A stretch of 64,000 nucleotides of DNA from assembly GCA_021396245.1 (NCBI GenBank), contig WNYE01000108.1, forward strand, positions 1 to 64,000, given 5' to 3'. Below the pieces are notes generated by a model. It was not told the origin of the DNA and made no database searches. It saw only the letters and a program-made list of their open reading frames with translations. This document shows, piece after piece, positions 39,773-52,200 of this stretch; within the stretch, counting starts at the first letter, position 1, and each line of letters opens with the position of its first letter. The DNA is from Sporothrix humicola. Its lineage: Eukaryota; Ascomycota; Sordariomycetes; Ophiostomatales; Ophiostomataceae. The position numbers and the translations under genes are program-made.

Positions 39773-42202
39773 GATGGCGGTGAAACACAGAGATGTGTTT
39801 TTGGTGCAGAACAAGACAGCTGTCGTGGATGGCTCCGGAAGAAGACGAAAGAAAACAAAGGAGGAAAAGGGGTTCTGCTGTATCTGGTGCCACAGGCACA
39901 CCAAGGACGAACGATCTGGGGAGGACACGGCTAAAGCGCGTCAATGGTCAATCGAAAAAGAAGAGAAGAGAAAAAGGACGAGGCCAGACAATGCCAAAGG
40001 ACTGGATGCAGAAACGTAGCCAAAAAAGGGTGGCCGCAGGGAGGGTGTTAAATAAAGATGATCCTCAATGTGCAATGAGGGCGAGAAGAGGAAAGAAGGG
40101 AAAGAAGGACAAAACAGACAGGAAGACACAAAAACGGAAAGAACAGAAAGAAGGACGAGTGACGGAGTAACTCTGTCGAAGAAGGAAGGAGGTGCAATGT
40201 ATTTGTTTATCACTTCTGCTCCTTCCTATGAAAGCCAACCACATGCGCCACGTACCTTGCAGGTGCGACTGCGAGACTGAGAGACTGCGTCGTACCTTCC
40301 CGTTGTATCTCTTGTTCTACGGAACCTGGCATGGGCCAAGAACGGATTCTCCGCAATTTGCTGTCGATCTACTTCTTTTCCCCTCTGGGCCTCTGATCTT
40401 TGCCGCCGACCAGGGAAAGAGCGATACAAACTATGTACCTCCGTACAAACTACAAGTTGCCGGTCTACAGAATCTTTTGCATCGTTGCATCATTCTTGCC
40501 GTACCTGGTGCCAACTAAAAAGTCATTAAGAACCGCAAGCACTGCCTTGTAGCCAAGGACTGCAAGGAGCTCCACGGAGCGAAAAGAGCAAAAAGATTGA
40601 AAGATTGGGGGCCGAAAGTGTTCCTGCGTTCCTGCTGCGTGAGGAAGCTTCGACTGCATAGATTGCCCCAATTTGGCCAATTCGGGGGCTGCAGCATGCA
40701 GAAAGCGCAATTACTACTACTATGTATGCGCAGAGCGGCAGGTGCAGATGGCGACATGGGGGGACATGCGGGTGAGGGATTTCCTAATTAGGAAGTAACG
40801 GAACGGGGCATGGGTGAACGTCTAAATCGAAACTGCGAGTAAAAACCATGGAAGATGGAAGGGGCGACCAGCAAAACTCTCGGGCTTGGCAGGAAGACAG
40901 TGGAGAAGAGAAAAAGAGAAAAGCAAGAACGAATACAAATGCAAGCACAATACAATGCACGGCAGGTGCTCACAGCGTTGGATTCGAGGGCGCCCAAATG
41001 TCGTACAAGGGCAGGAACGATCAGTGATTGGGGGTCTGGAGGGATAAGTGATTTGAGAGTATCTCTGTTTTCGCGACGTGAACTGGCGAATTAAACTGGA
41101 ACAACAGGGGCAAATCAACAAACCGACACGACCAACAAGCACAACCAAGAACCGATTCAGTGCTAAGTCAGGGCGGCCAGGCACGCCAGGGCGGGTTTGT
41201 TCCACAAAACAGATCTAGTTTTTCTCCCCTGTGGCAATCCCTATGGCTCCGATCTTAAAGAATCCTAAGGCCATCTTTAAACTACCGGGCGGCGCGCCGT
41301 TGTGGGTGGTATCGCAAAAACACATGCAGGGGTAAGACGCATCTTATTGCGACCAGAGGTTGCAACATTGGTGTGGCCGAGGCACAAAGGTTGTGCAGTT
41401 GTGTGAGTGGACGGATATGACTTGCCTTGTGGGACGATCTATCTGCGCCATATCGCCAGATCTATGCATAATCCGTCTTTCCTTCCTCTTTAAGGCCAGC
41501 GCGGTTATGCTCCAGGTTGATACTCCAGGAGCTTCTGTTCCTGGCAGGTGCAAAGCAGATGTTCTCTCCTCTCTTTCCTAGCATGGACAAGCGGTATAGG
41601 CGCAATGTTCCGTGCAGGCACACCGGGCACACAGGCTGAACTGATCAGCCATCCGCCCCTGCCTTGTGCATCCTGTGGAAGGTACAAAGCATTTGCGGCC
41701 AAGGGCAACTGGAATGAATGGCTCAGGGCACTTTCAGGGCAATGGTGAGACCAATCTATGTGCCCCTTATGCCGTGTTATGTAAGATGCAAAGGAAGACA
41801 AGTAAATGGACGTCAGAATAAGCCAGGAATACGAACTAGACACAGCCAAATGCAATATATCGTCGTTGTGCAATTGTGTAATCTGTACGGAGCAAATGTG
41901 TAATTGACAACGCGGGATGCCGCCATACTCCTTCAGGGCACATGGACGTTGAATTCTCCGTAGCGCTATTAACGTTATAACGTATTTACGCTATTAATAC
42001 GGCGCTTTCAGTGCTCCGCAGCAATCCAGTAGACGTCCGCTTGGCCCAATCACGGGCTCAATGGATCAATGGCCACGATCTCACATAGATTGATCCCGCA
42101 GGACCCAGGAAGCCGACGCCAAGGTTCAATTAGATATCAAAGGCAAGATCACATTGCCATGTCGCGCGTAAATATATTGTCCGTGTCTGTAAGATACGCC
42201 GT

Positions 42203-42769
42203 ATGCTTTGCGCCGTAGGATGTGCCCGAAAATGCCAAGAAAAATGCCAGTTGACAATGAGCGACCTTGACACATTCACCGGCGGCTTGGCCATGTCAAC
42301 TTTGTCGAATATCATGAATGAAATGTGCATCACGAAATACGCGGAAGACTCGATTAGCAGCTGTGCCTTTTCAAGGGAGGCTTTGGGTAAGGGATGCGCC
42401 TGCCTTTTAAAGAGCCTTGAAAAGCGCGTACCTTCCTGTCAAAACGTGACCAGGCAAATTTGCCCTCTTTTGGACTGCCACCAATTTGAGTCCGTTGCAT
42501 CTTGCGCTCACAGCATCATTTCCAGACCAGTCCAGACACAGTCGGCCGTGTTCGCGGCCGTGCTGTTACTGGTACTCATATTTATTGGTCTAGATTCTCA
42601 CTGCCTTTCAATACAACGTAGAGTTGACGTCCAAAAAAAAAGACACTGCACGAACTCCGCCCCGCCGCACCTTCCCTCCACCGGCTGCAATGAAGCAGTT
42701 CCCCGCGACGAGTCGGAATACAGGGCAACTGCGACCGGCCGGATATCGCACCGTGCCAGACAGTGCTAG
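42203..42769 (+). CDS. Possible cysteine-rich small protein (doubtful)
   Basis: ATG-started open frame of 188 codons. The first 120 residues hold many cysteines (for example SSCAFSREALGKGCACLL and CQNVTRQICPLLDCHQF), followed by a hydrophobic segment (VFAAVLLLVLIFIGL). No signal peptide is obvious and I do not recognise the family. Codon use is not GC-biased as in the neighbouring genes, and no intron signals stand out. It could be a chance frame or a lineage-specific membrane protein. Confidence 0.2.
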   Translation: MLCAVGCARKCQEKCQLTMSDLDTFTGGLAMSTLSNIMNEMCITKYAEDSISSCAFSREALGKGCACLLKSLEKRVPSCQNVTRQICPLLDCHQFESVASCAHSIISRPVQTQSAVFAAVLLLVLIFIGLDSHCLSIQRRVDVQKKRHCTNSAPPHLPSTGCNEAVPRDESEYRATATGRISHRARQC

Positions 42770-43111
42770 CTCGCACGAACGGCCGCGACCGTCAATTCTC
42801 GGCTGCCGTCTCTTTTCTGCTTAATGGCCGGGCTGCCTCTTCTTTGCGACTGACAGGACTTTAGTGATCGCCGTGGCTGCATGGCATCTGAAGCAAGCGC
42901 TGTTCATACGGGCGTCTGCGGGACGCCAGCCGGGTCAATCGCTCCTTCCCTGCGCCGAACCCCTCTCAGTGTCTCCGTAAAGTGCGATGCGATTGCCCGT
43001 CGGTTCGTCCGCCATAGTCGGCTGTGGCCTGGTTTGGGCCAAGCTGCCAAGGCACTGAAGGCTCGTAAAGAAAGAAGAGCGAACTGGATGGACTTTTGAA
43101 GATTTACGCCC

Positions 43112-43138
43112 ATTGTTAGCATTATTAGCATTGTTAGT
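43112..43138. repeat. 9-bp repeat, three copies
   Basis: Three near-identical units of ATTGTTAGC (the second has an A, the third ends in T), in the upstream region of the second Zn2Cys6 gene. Confidence 0.8.
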
Positions 43139-43897
43139 CTCCTTTGTTCCCCCCGTCTCTTGCCTCTTGCCATTTTTTATTTTATTTTTACCCCATATCC
43201 CTTCTGCCTCGCACCTTCCTGGCAGGTGGTGAGTGAGCTGGTCTTGTAATCGTCCTTTTGTCGTTTGTCCTTGCCGTTTGCCCGTGCTTCTAAGTTCTTG
43301 CCTTCATCGACAATCCGGTGTCTGCTCCTTCTCTTTTTACATCCTTCCATCGTCACTTATATTTCGTCAATTGCCAATGACCGCGAATTGCGAATTGGCA
43401 GATATCAACACTGACTCGACCGACCCATGCAACTCCATCACAGCTAGCCGTTGGCCAGCTAAAGTAGAAGAAAGGCCACGATCACCTTCAGCTACCCACG
43501 ACCACCCCCTCTCCTAGGGCTCCGTCCCTCCTTTTGTTCTGTTTTTGTCTATTTTTTTCCATTTTAACAGCAGGGTCGCTGCATATTTTGGGTCTTCTTC
43601 GAGCTCCATTCGGGTCTTTGGTCTGTCCGAATCGCAATCCGATTCTTGATCAAGTAAGCCTGCCCGCAACGACGCCAAAGACGCCAGCCCTGTTTTTGGT
43701 TTTTTGGGTCTTCCAGTCGTTCTTGGTGTCTTGGTGCTGTGCCGTCAGCCAGCACCTTCCTTGCCAGCTCCTCTTTCTTTTGTCTTCAATCTCCCTACCC
43801 TATCATCCTCAGGAAGGAGCATCCTACACAGCCGTCGCCGCCGATCGCAGCTTCCCACGATGCGTCCGTCGGTCCTGCCGCAACGCCCGCCATTAAT

Positions 43898-46659
43898 ATG
43901 AGCCGACCGTTACGACCGTTGCTGCCCCTCGCGGCAGGTGCAGGTGGAGGTGCAGGTGCATCCAACGATGGCACGGGCCTTCCTCCCAATGCGGGCAATG
44001 TCAACATGCCCCCAGCTGCACCTGCACCAGGGTACAGTCAACTTACACAACAGCCCACGCCGCCTCTGCCCGCGCAACCACTCCAAGCACGACAGCTTCA
44101 CCCTCATCCTCACCAATTGCCTCAACAATTACCGACCCAAGTTCGCGGGCCGCACACGCACCATGTCCTCCACCAGACAAAGGCGTCGACGCCGTTGACG
44201 CAGCGGCGGCGGCGCGACACGTCGTCGATTGCGTGCAACATGTGCCGGACGAAGAAGACGGCCTGCGACCGCGTCCGGCCGTCGTGTGCGTTGTGCATCG
44301 ACCGGGGCTCGCGCTGCGTCTACCGCACAAACTACCGGACCAGCGATGCGGCCGCGGCGAGTGCAAGCACGGCGGCCTCGGAAGCGCTGCAGCAGCAGCT
44401 CAGTGTCCTCGAAACAAGATTGAAGGACCAGTCCGACATGGTGCAGGCGCTGGCAGCTCTTCCAGCCGAGGCGGCTGTGGATATTCTCCGATTACTACGC
44501 ACCACCAAAGAGCCGTTCTCGGTGCTTGCATCGCTGCACGGCAGCATGCACACGCGGCTGCGGCCATCCGACTACCGGGTCTCGCGCAGTGTGTCTCCTC
44601 CGACGCACTCGCACATGGAGTTTGAGCTGGCGGCGCGGTACCGGGCCGTGTATGCCAGACTAGAACCCGTGGACGACGCGAGCCTGCAGTCGCTCATTCT
44701 TATCCAGGGGGGCATCGATGGCGGCGGGTTTTACGGTGGTGGTAACAGTGTATCGCCAGAATCACAGGATGACGAGTCTTCCGCTGCAACACCAACGCCC
44801 AGTGCCATTGGCATTGGCCACAACGATAACATGTTCACGCCAGCTACCCCATCACCCGCGCCATACTCGGAGGCTGGCTGGCACAGCCGCACCAGCCGCT
44901 ACATCGATCCCCGTCTCGAGATGGTGCAGATCGAGTACTGGACGAGCGTGCCAATATCCAACGAAATGGCGGCATCCATCCTGTCGTTCTACCTGAAATA
45001 CGACCACACCCTCTTCAATATATTCGACACAGACCTGTTCCTCACTGACCTAATAGAGTGTCGGTCCGACTTTTGCTCCGCCTTTCTGGTGAACAGCATC
45101 ATGTTCTTTGCCTGTGTAAGTGCCCCATCGACTATTCCAACTTAATGTACATCCCCTAACCTTTCCAGCAAGCATATACAGCCATCAACACATCGGCGGC
45201 ACCCCTCGTGCACGTCTTCTTCCGCGAGGCAGACATGCTTTGGCAGGGCCAGGGTAATGTGCCGTCCTTAATAGGCATCGCGGCGTGTGAGATCTTTTCC
45301 ATGGGCTCGTATTTTTATGGCCGCGACGAGCTCGCTCTCGCGGCCCTCATCCAGGGCCGCCGCATGGCCGAGAAGATGGAGCTGCTGAGCATCTCCCAGT
45401 ACAACGAGGCCAGCATCGCCCACTTCCAGCAGCAGTCGCCCAAGTGGCTACGGACCGCGGCACACGTCGCCTGGGGCGTCCACAACTGGCTGAGTGCCCA
45501 CGTTTTCTACTACAATGGCGAACCGATATCACACCCACCCATCCTCCCGCCGCCCGGAAGCACCGAAGCACACTACTCGGACGAGTTCAAGAAGATGGGC
45601 CTGACCATACAATGGTCCAAGTACACCAACAAGACATTCCCTGGCATCTCGCAGTTCTGGGCCATCTCGCAAGAAGTGGCCACCGTCTACCTCAACCAGC
45701 GCATCAACCGGAACCGGCCACTCGCCGAACAGGTCCCTGTGGCGTTTGCCGAGGAAAAGTACCGCAAGCTGCTCGCGTGGGCCGACACCATGGTCGACGT
45801 GATTGACGACCGGCAGACCTGGCTTCTCCTAGTGTACCAGTGCTGGTTCCACTGCACAGTCCTGCACATCTTCCGCCCGTTCTTGCACGAAAAGTTGCCC
45901 AGTCAAAGGAAACCGCCCCGACCCCGTCCACTGCGGTCGTTTGCAGCAATGGACGGCTCGCCCGAGACAGTCTTTGACGCGTCTGTTCAGCAGCTCAAAA
46001 ACCTCGTGTACGTTTATTTGTCCAACCTGAGGCGCATTCCATTGTCCGGTTTCTTCAATGCGGCATACGTGCTCGTGGGCCACTCGATGATCCAGAGCTA
46101 CCGCCAAAAGCACCGCGTGTCATCGACGCCCAGCAGCCGGCGCAGCATCTCGTCACAGTCGGAGGCATCAGGGATGCTGGTGGACTCTACCACGGCTGGT
46201 AGCAGCAGCCTCGTTATTGAGGAGATTGACGACGACGACGATGATGAAATGGAAGTTGTCCGCCAAACGCCACGCGAAGCCGCCGACGACAAGAAGATGC
46301 TGAGAATGTATTTCCTGCTGTGCGTCCGCGCCTGGACCGACCTGTACATGTGCTTCCCGACCTTTAGCGAGTTCACCCAGGCGTTCCTGTCCATGGCCAT
46401 GGAGGCCGAGATCATGACGGGCGCCGAGGCGCAGGCCAGCCTGGCGCGGCTGCGGGCCAACGGCCAGCACCACCACGACGAGTCCAGCAAGCCCGTGTTG
46501 GTGTCGTCGCTCATCGACTTTGACCGCTCGCTGAGCAACCCGGAAGAGGCGTCGGTCAACACGCTGGCGCAGCGGTTCAATGACCTGGCGACGTTTAGCG
46601 AGCTGACGAATGCCGAGGATTTCGTGGCGCCCGACGACTTACGCGTGGAGGAGTTGTAG
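43898..46659 (+). CDS. Zn2Cys6 transcription factor 2
   Basis: Exons 43898-45115 and 45169-46659, with a 53-bp intron (GTAAGT donor, CAG acceptor), give a 902-residue protein. I start at the first in-frame ATG (MSRPLRPLLP), as the longer frame begins without an ATG. The N-terminus is Pro-, Gln- and Ala-rich. The zinc cluster uses C113, C116, C123, C130, C133 and C140 (ACNMCRTKKTAC, then CALCIDRGSRC). A short coiled coil (QQQLSVLETRLKDQSDM) follows. The middle domain runs from about 350 to 760 and includes SFYLKYDHTLFNIFDTDLF and ACEIFSMGSYFYGRDELAL. An Asp-rich stretch (EEIDDDDDDEME) lies near residue 750. The target pathway is unknown; neighbours are unrelated housekeeping genes. Confidence 0.88.
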
Positions 46660-46927
46660 TTGCTCGGAAGTCAATGATTTTGCATATTTGGAGTACATAT
46701 TCTTGCATTGTTGCATATTTGGGACATCAAATTGGGATATATATTCTAGATTTGATAACTATGGAGTGCATAAAACAGAGAGCAATAAAATCAGGAATAA
46801 ACGCAAAAAGCAGTGCCCACACCGGGTATCAAGTTCAATCATAACATCGTCCGTGTTTCCATCCGTCTGTATTCCTATTTATCATTGTCGTGTACAAATT
46901 GTTCTTTTAGGTATCCCTTCTTCCCGT

Positions 46928-47284
46928 TTACGCCTTCTTTGTCTTGGCGGCAGCACGGTTGCCGTTGGCCTGGGCCGAGTCGATGGCCTTCTTGCCGGAG
47001 CTCTGGACCTTGGCCTTTTGCTGCGGGTTGGCCTGGAAGTAAAAGTAGGCACCGACGGCCAGGATGGCCAGAATGACGAAATTGCCGGCGACAAACTTGC
47101 CGACACCGCCGACAAAGGCGACGGCGTTGTGGACAACGTCGACGACAAACGACAAACAGGCCTCGACGAAGTTGACGACCGTGGCAAACGCGCCGTGGAT
47201 CACGCGGAAGATGAGGCCGAACGTGGCGGCAATGGTCTCGTAGATGGACCGGAGGAAGTCGGTGATGGCGTCGGTGAAAGACAT
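46928..47284 (-). CDS. Small membrane protein, 118 residues
   Basis: A short single-exon gene with an ATG at 47284. The sequence is strongly hydrophobic from about residue 15 to 83, ending in FVAGNFVILAILAVGAYFYF, then a basic Lys/Ala-rich tail (KVQSSGKKAIDSAQ, RAAAKTKKA). At least two helical hydrophobic segments are likely, one probably amphipathic. I recognise the general pattern as a small fungal membrane protein without a known function. It is divergent from COX23, sharing the intervening 750 bp, and convergent with the Zn2Cys6 gene (268-bp gap). Codon use is GC-rich and strongly biased, which supports real coding. Confidence 0.7.
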   Translation of the reverse strand: MSFTDAITDFLRSIYETIAATFGLIFRVIHGAFATVVNFVEACLSFVVDVVHNAVAFVGGVGKFVAGNFVILAILAVGAYFYFQANPQQKAKVQSSGKKAIDSAQANGNRAAAKTKKA

Positions 47285-48034
47285 GTTGGACGAGGTGAGT
47301 TGGTATTAATTTGCTTTGGTGTAAGTGAGGAGGATGTTTGTTTTTTGTTTTTCTTTCCGACTTTCGAAAATCGTTTATTTTCTGTGGATGGAAGTAAATT
47401 CTACAAAAATCAACGAAATGTTTTGACCTCTACTGTCACTTTTATAAATTCTAAGACAGTTCACTATCATCCACCGTCGTCATATCTCCCTCCCCTTCTA
47501 GAGTGATGATGGCTGTGTCGCCCTTTGCGATTCGCTTCCCTTGTTTGCAGCTTGCCACCATTTTAGCTCTCTGACGTCACCACAGCGCGCTCTTGCCCTA
47601 TCCAGCCTATTAACGTTCCCCCACGATCTGGCACAACCAACGATCGCAAATCAAAGACTGCGACCAAACAAGCCACGCGAACAGTAGCCTAAGCAGATCG
47701 GACAGTTTACTCCGTGCTCCGTCATGAAATGTCCCATGATGTCAAGAAAAGAGTTAGGACAAGATAAATCAATCTACGCGAACGTCAAGATCGAGCGCGT
47801 CGCGTTGAATGACTAATCAGTTTTAAGGGTTCACATGAAAAGTCACGTGCATCTATATCTCAATTCACACACATTGATTCGCCAAACGACCAAAGCCGAG
47901 ATCCACTCTTTTACCATCTGCTCATGTCAACTTTGCAATTCTGATATCCCGGCGGCACGACCACGGACCCGACATACAGCTCACGGCCAACAACGGAAAG
48001 AACAAGATTGATTTCTGTCCTCTTCACAACAAAC
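47285..48034. promoter_or_regulatory. Divergent promoter of the small membrane protein and COX23
   Basis: 750 bp. It carries a perfect CRE palindrome TGACGTCA at 47572-47579 and an E-box in AGTCACGTGC near 47,843-47,852, about 190 bp before the COX23 ATG. Both are established fungal bZIP and bHLH sites, but function here is inferred. Confidence 0.4.
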
Positions 48035-48586
48035 ATGGCCAGCGAAGACTCTGGCAAGGGCCCTGCCCAAGAGGTGGCCTCCAACATCAACAAGGAGACG
48101 GGCGAAAAGACCGTCTGGACGCCCAAGGTGCGGCGCAAGTTTGAGACGTGAGTCACTCTGCGTAGCAGGCAGATGGTTTCTGGAGGTCTTTTGAGATTAC
48201 GTACTAACCTTTCAGAAAATCGAAGAGCGAGTACCTGGATCCGTGCCAGGAGGCGGCAGCGAGAAGTATCCGATGTCTGCATCGCAACGGCGGCGACAAG
48301 GCCATGTGCCAGGACTTTTTCGAGTGAGTGGGATGGCGTTGACTTTCTGCGGTGGTTCCTATTCATCAGAGTACTGTAACTGACAATGACAGAGCATACC
48401 GCGCCTGCAAAAAGGATTGGGTAAGTGTTGGTCCAGTTTGGTGAATTTGGTGTTGGAAGGACACAGCCTCGGGATACGGGTTGCTTCATAACTTATAGAA
48501 CATCCCTGCTAACAAAATAGATTACGAGACGAGAAGAAGACAAGGCCAAGAGGAGGAGAGAGTCGGGTGGTGGCTGGTTCAGTTGA
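48035..48586 (+). CDS. cox23: Cytochrome c oxidase assembly protein COX23
   Basis: A twin CX9C protein of the mitochondrial intermembrane space, needed for copper delivery and complex IV assembly. The gene has four exons: 48035-48147, 48216-48323, 48393-48420 and 48521-48586, with introns of 68, 69 and 100 bp. Branch sites are clear (CTAAC before exons 2 and 4, CTGAC before exon 3). The product is 104 residues. Cysteines C48/C58 and C69/C79 each enclose nine residues (PCQEAAARSIRC and MCQDFFEAYRAC), the substrate pattern of Mia40. The N-terminus is polar, and the basic tail ends GGGWFS. The third exon is only 28 nt, so the gene is easily missed by automatic prediction. COX17 and CHCHD proteins are alternatives; length and context favour COX23. 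Confidence 0.88.
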
Positions 48587-49221
48587 GCGAGACGTTTCAC
48601 GAAATTCATGGAAAGAGACGAAGAGAGACAACAAGCGATGAAAGGCCGGGTCACTAGGATCTGACGGTGGCACGAGTATGTACGATATGGGAGGTATTAT
48701 TGCATTATTCTGATTTTGACATAGCGATATTTGAGAAAAAGTATGCCTGCTTTACAAGGTATTCTCTAATGTACAGAAAAGAAAAGGAATGGAAGAAGGA
48801 CACAACGACAGGGCGTCACCATAAAGAGTACGCCAACACCCCTCTTCAAATCAATAAAATTTACTGCAAGCACAGAATAAAACCTAGATAAAAATTTCAT
48901 AAAAGTCCAGCAAAACAAGACGTATGCAGTCTTTCATGTCGGTTTTGTTGACTTGTGTCAGGGGCATTGTTAATGTGAGCGTAAAGTGTACTGTGCGAAT
49001 TGATTTCTGTCGGTATCTATTCGCACTATTTACACCGTATGAATTTGGCGGGGTGCACCTTCCTTCTAGCGTTTACAGCGCACTTGCGCAAAAACATCGC
49101 CAAAAGCCTAAAGTGAAAAGCTTCAACAGCTCCCACGGCAAGCTCCAAGCTTTACGACAAGCTCGACAGCACCCGATTTCTCCTTCGCCCGCCTCCCTGC
49201 CGACCTCCCCCACCCCCTTCC
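48587..49221. other. Intergenic region between COX23 and NAA25
   Basis: Contains the COX23 3' region (AT-rich, 48,600-48,900) and the NAA25 promoter, which ends in a CT-rich leader. No gene is seen. Confidence 0.5.
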
Positions 49222-52200
49222 ATGGCACACTACGCCCGGCAGCGGCCGCCACTCAAGAATGGCGTGGACATGCAGCTGCAGACGGCGTTTGCCGACCAGA
49301 ACTGGACGACGGTGATCCGGCTGGCGGACAAGCGATTCAAGGTCAACAAAGAGCAGTACTACGAGGTCGTCAAGGTCTGCGCGGAAACCCAGCTGGACGG
49401 CGTGGCCGACAAGGCGGCGGCCTTTGTGCTGGTCGACAGCTGGGTGCGGAACTCGGTGACACCAAAAGACCTAGAGTCGATCGAGCTGCTAGAGTGGGCG
49501 TGCGAGGCCGAAAGTGCCGAGAACGAGGCGAATTATGGGAGCACGTTCGGCGTTCTGCGCGCCCGCTGGGTCAAGGCAAACCCGCGGAACGTGACGGCGG
49601 CGACGGCGAGTCTACATGCGTGCCTGCAGGCGTGGGACCTGGCGAATGCACAGCAGATTGCGACGATCCTCGACAAGTCGTCGGGGACAAACGACCGGCG
49701 GTACATGTTCTGGGGCATTCTGCTGACGCATTTGCTGTCTGGAGACGCGGCCCAGCCCGACTCGAAGCGCAAGATCTACAGCATGCTGGCGCAGAAGCAG
49801 CTAGAAAAGGCGGCTGAGCCGGCCGAGGCGGCAGAGTCGACAAATAAGATCACCGACAATAAGAACAGCGCCAACTCCAAAGACGACCGCAGCCTACACA
49901 CCGAAGAAGAATTTTTGCTGTATCTGCGGGTGCTGGCGGCACACGGGACGGCAGACAACTACACACAGCGGGCACTGCACAAGACGGCCGGGGCGGGAGC
50001 ACAGCTGGCGGCCGCTGGGCGCAAACAGCTCTTCCACGAAGTGCTGGACCAGTTGGAGGCATACAAGAGATGGGACTCTGTGTTTGATCTGTGTCGACAA
50101 GCTCTGTCGTTGACAACGGGCGACAATGGCCAACCGTCGATCCTGGCGTGCGACGTGCGCGTCTGGAACAGCTTTGTCGCCGCCGCCCAGGAAAGTGACA
50201 ACCCCGAGGCCGCGTTCGACACTGTCCAGGAGTTACTCACGAAATTTATCACCGCCACTCCGAAACTGCCGCAAATGTACATCAAGAATGTAGGCCTGGC
50301 CCTGCTCCAGACGACATTCAGCCTGCCACCAGCCCTACTGCCCGAGCCAACCGAAAACCAGTCATCGGTGCAGGTGGAGCAGCTCCTCGCTTTCATCGAG
50401 GCCAACCTCGACAAGGCGTCGCTCTTCAACGACGTGCGGTCCTTTGTCGAGCGACTCTCGTTTGCCGAGTCGCAGGATCTTTTGGGCCGTCTATCCGAGG
50501 GAACGACCTCTTCCACCCTCCGCACAGTCCTCGTCTTCAAGCTGCGCTACTTGCTGGCAACCTGCCCCGAGACGAGGTGTCCACGCTCTGTCCTCTACAA
50601 CCAGACCGAGGCCGAGGCTGACGAGGCTCTTTTGAGGGGCGACGGCGGCCCGAGTCTGTTTGAAGTGGCGTGCAAGGTGTGCCGGAATGCCGCGCCAGAC
50701 TCGTATGGGTGCACGTTCTGTCTCCAGGAACTCGCCACAAAAAGCTTGCAGCTGCACCGCAGCCTGTCCGATGACGACGCTTTCCTCGCGGCCGTCCCCA
50801 AAATGGACAAGGATCCAAGAATTGACCTGACTCTGGTCGCTGCCAGCAGTCTGTTGCGGCTGGCAAGTGATGATGATTCTGACACATCTACGACACACCT
50901 CCTCCAGGCCGCCCTGATTCTCGACACCCAGCAACGCACAACGCCAGACGACATCCCCCTCCGCCTCCTCCTTGTCCGCATCTTTTTGCGTCTCGGCTGC
51001 GGCAGCCATGCACAGCAGCTCTGGCAGCCTCTGGGCGTTAAGCGCAGTATCCTGGACGCCCTCGGACCGCTGTTTTACGACCGCATCTCGACCATTGCGC
51101 CGGGGCTGTTTACGGGCGCGCCCACCCCCAAGAAGCCTTTGTTGATCGAACCCCTCAAACAGTACTTTGCCAACGTCCTGCGGCACCCGTCCGCCGTTAG
51201 AGTCTGGGACGCCTTCGCCGCCGGCAGCTACAGCAGCATCCTGGACATGGCCGCCTTCCACGGCCGTCTGCAGCGCAGCTGCACGCGCGTCATGACTGTC
51301 ATTGAGGAGAGAAGGGCCTCGAGGGCCTTTGGCGGGCGTGTTGACGACTCTTTGCTCGAAGGACTGGCAACCGACCTGGCCCGCGACAACACGCCCCTCC
51401 ACAATGCCACCGACTACGGCGCCCTGCCCAACCTCGAGAGCTCCTTTGGCCAGCGCCTCGTCGAGCGCGTCTCCCTCGGCCCCGGGTTTTCGGATACGCG
51501 CATGCAGCTTTCGTTGCTAGCCGAGCGCTATCTCGAGGTAGTCACCTTCAAGCCCGCCAAGGAGTACAAGCCATCCAAGGCCGCCGAGGCTGCTGCGCGC
51601 GATAAGGCGTACCTGCTTGAGTCCGTCTCGCGGCTGCAGTTTTCGTTTGACGACTTGTTGCAGGGTCTGCCCGACCCGACGTCGCAACTGACGCAGGCCG
51701 AGTGGACATACTTTACCGCCATGTCGGTGCTCGCCTCGTTTGTTGCTTTCGCCCTCGGAAACACAACAGGCGATGCTGCTGCCACGCCGCCGACTGTCTT
51801 CTCCCTCCTCACACAAACACTGACAACCACGGTCGACCTCCTGCGCAAGTCGGCTCTGCCACCAGCGCCGTCTTCTCCGAAAACATGCTCTTTACTCCAC
51901 ACGTTTACCGACATTCACAGCGTCGGCATGCTGCGCGAGACGGCCGTCGCCATCAAACACACCTCCGCCTTTCTGAGTGCCTTCCACGACAAGGAAAACG
52001 CCCGTGACCGCACGGGCAAGTCTGGCCTCGGCAAGGACGCCGTAGCCGGTGCGGCCGCTTTCAAGACGCTGTCGACACGTCTGCTGGCCGATATCAAGGC
52101 GCACTTCAAAGCTGCCAAGGACACACTGGGCGCGCCCGGGTGGCTGGACCGGCTGAGCCGGGCTGTAACCAGTTCAGACGACGACGATGGCCAAGAGGAG

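Larger units (their letters stand above)
39773..43897. other. 4.1 kb gene-poor region
   Basis: It joins two divergent promoters (sedolisin, minus; Zn2Cys6 factor, plus). No family-recognisable gene is seen. The part at 39,900-40,200 is purine-rich on the plus strand, as in the leader of the sedolisin gene. The part at 41,900-42,200 is AT-rich with short repeated words (GCTATTAA twice near 41,965-41,995). A cysteine-rich frame at 42203-42769 is listed separately. A 9-bp triplicate (ATTGTTAGC type) is at 43112-43138. Confidence 0.55.
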
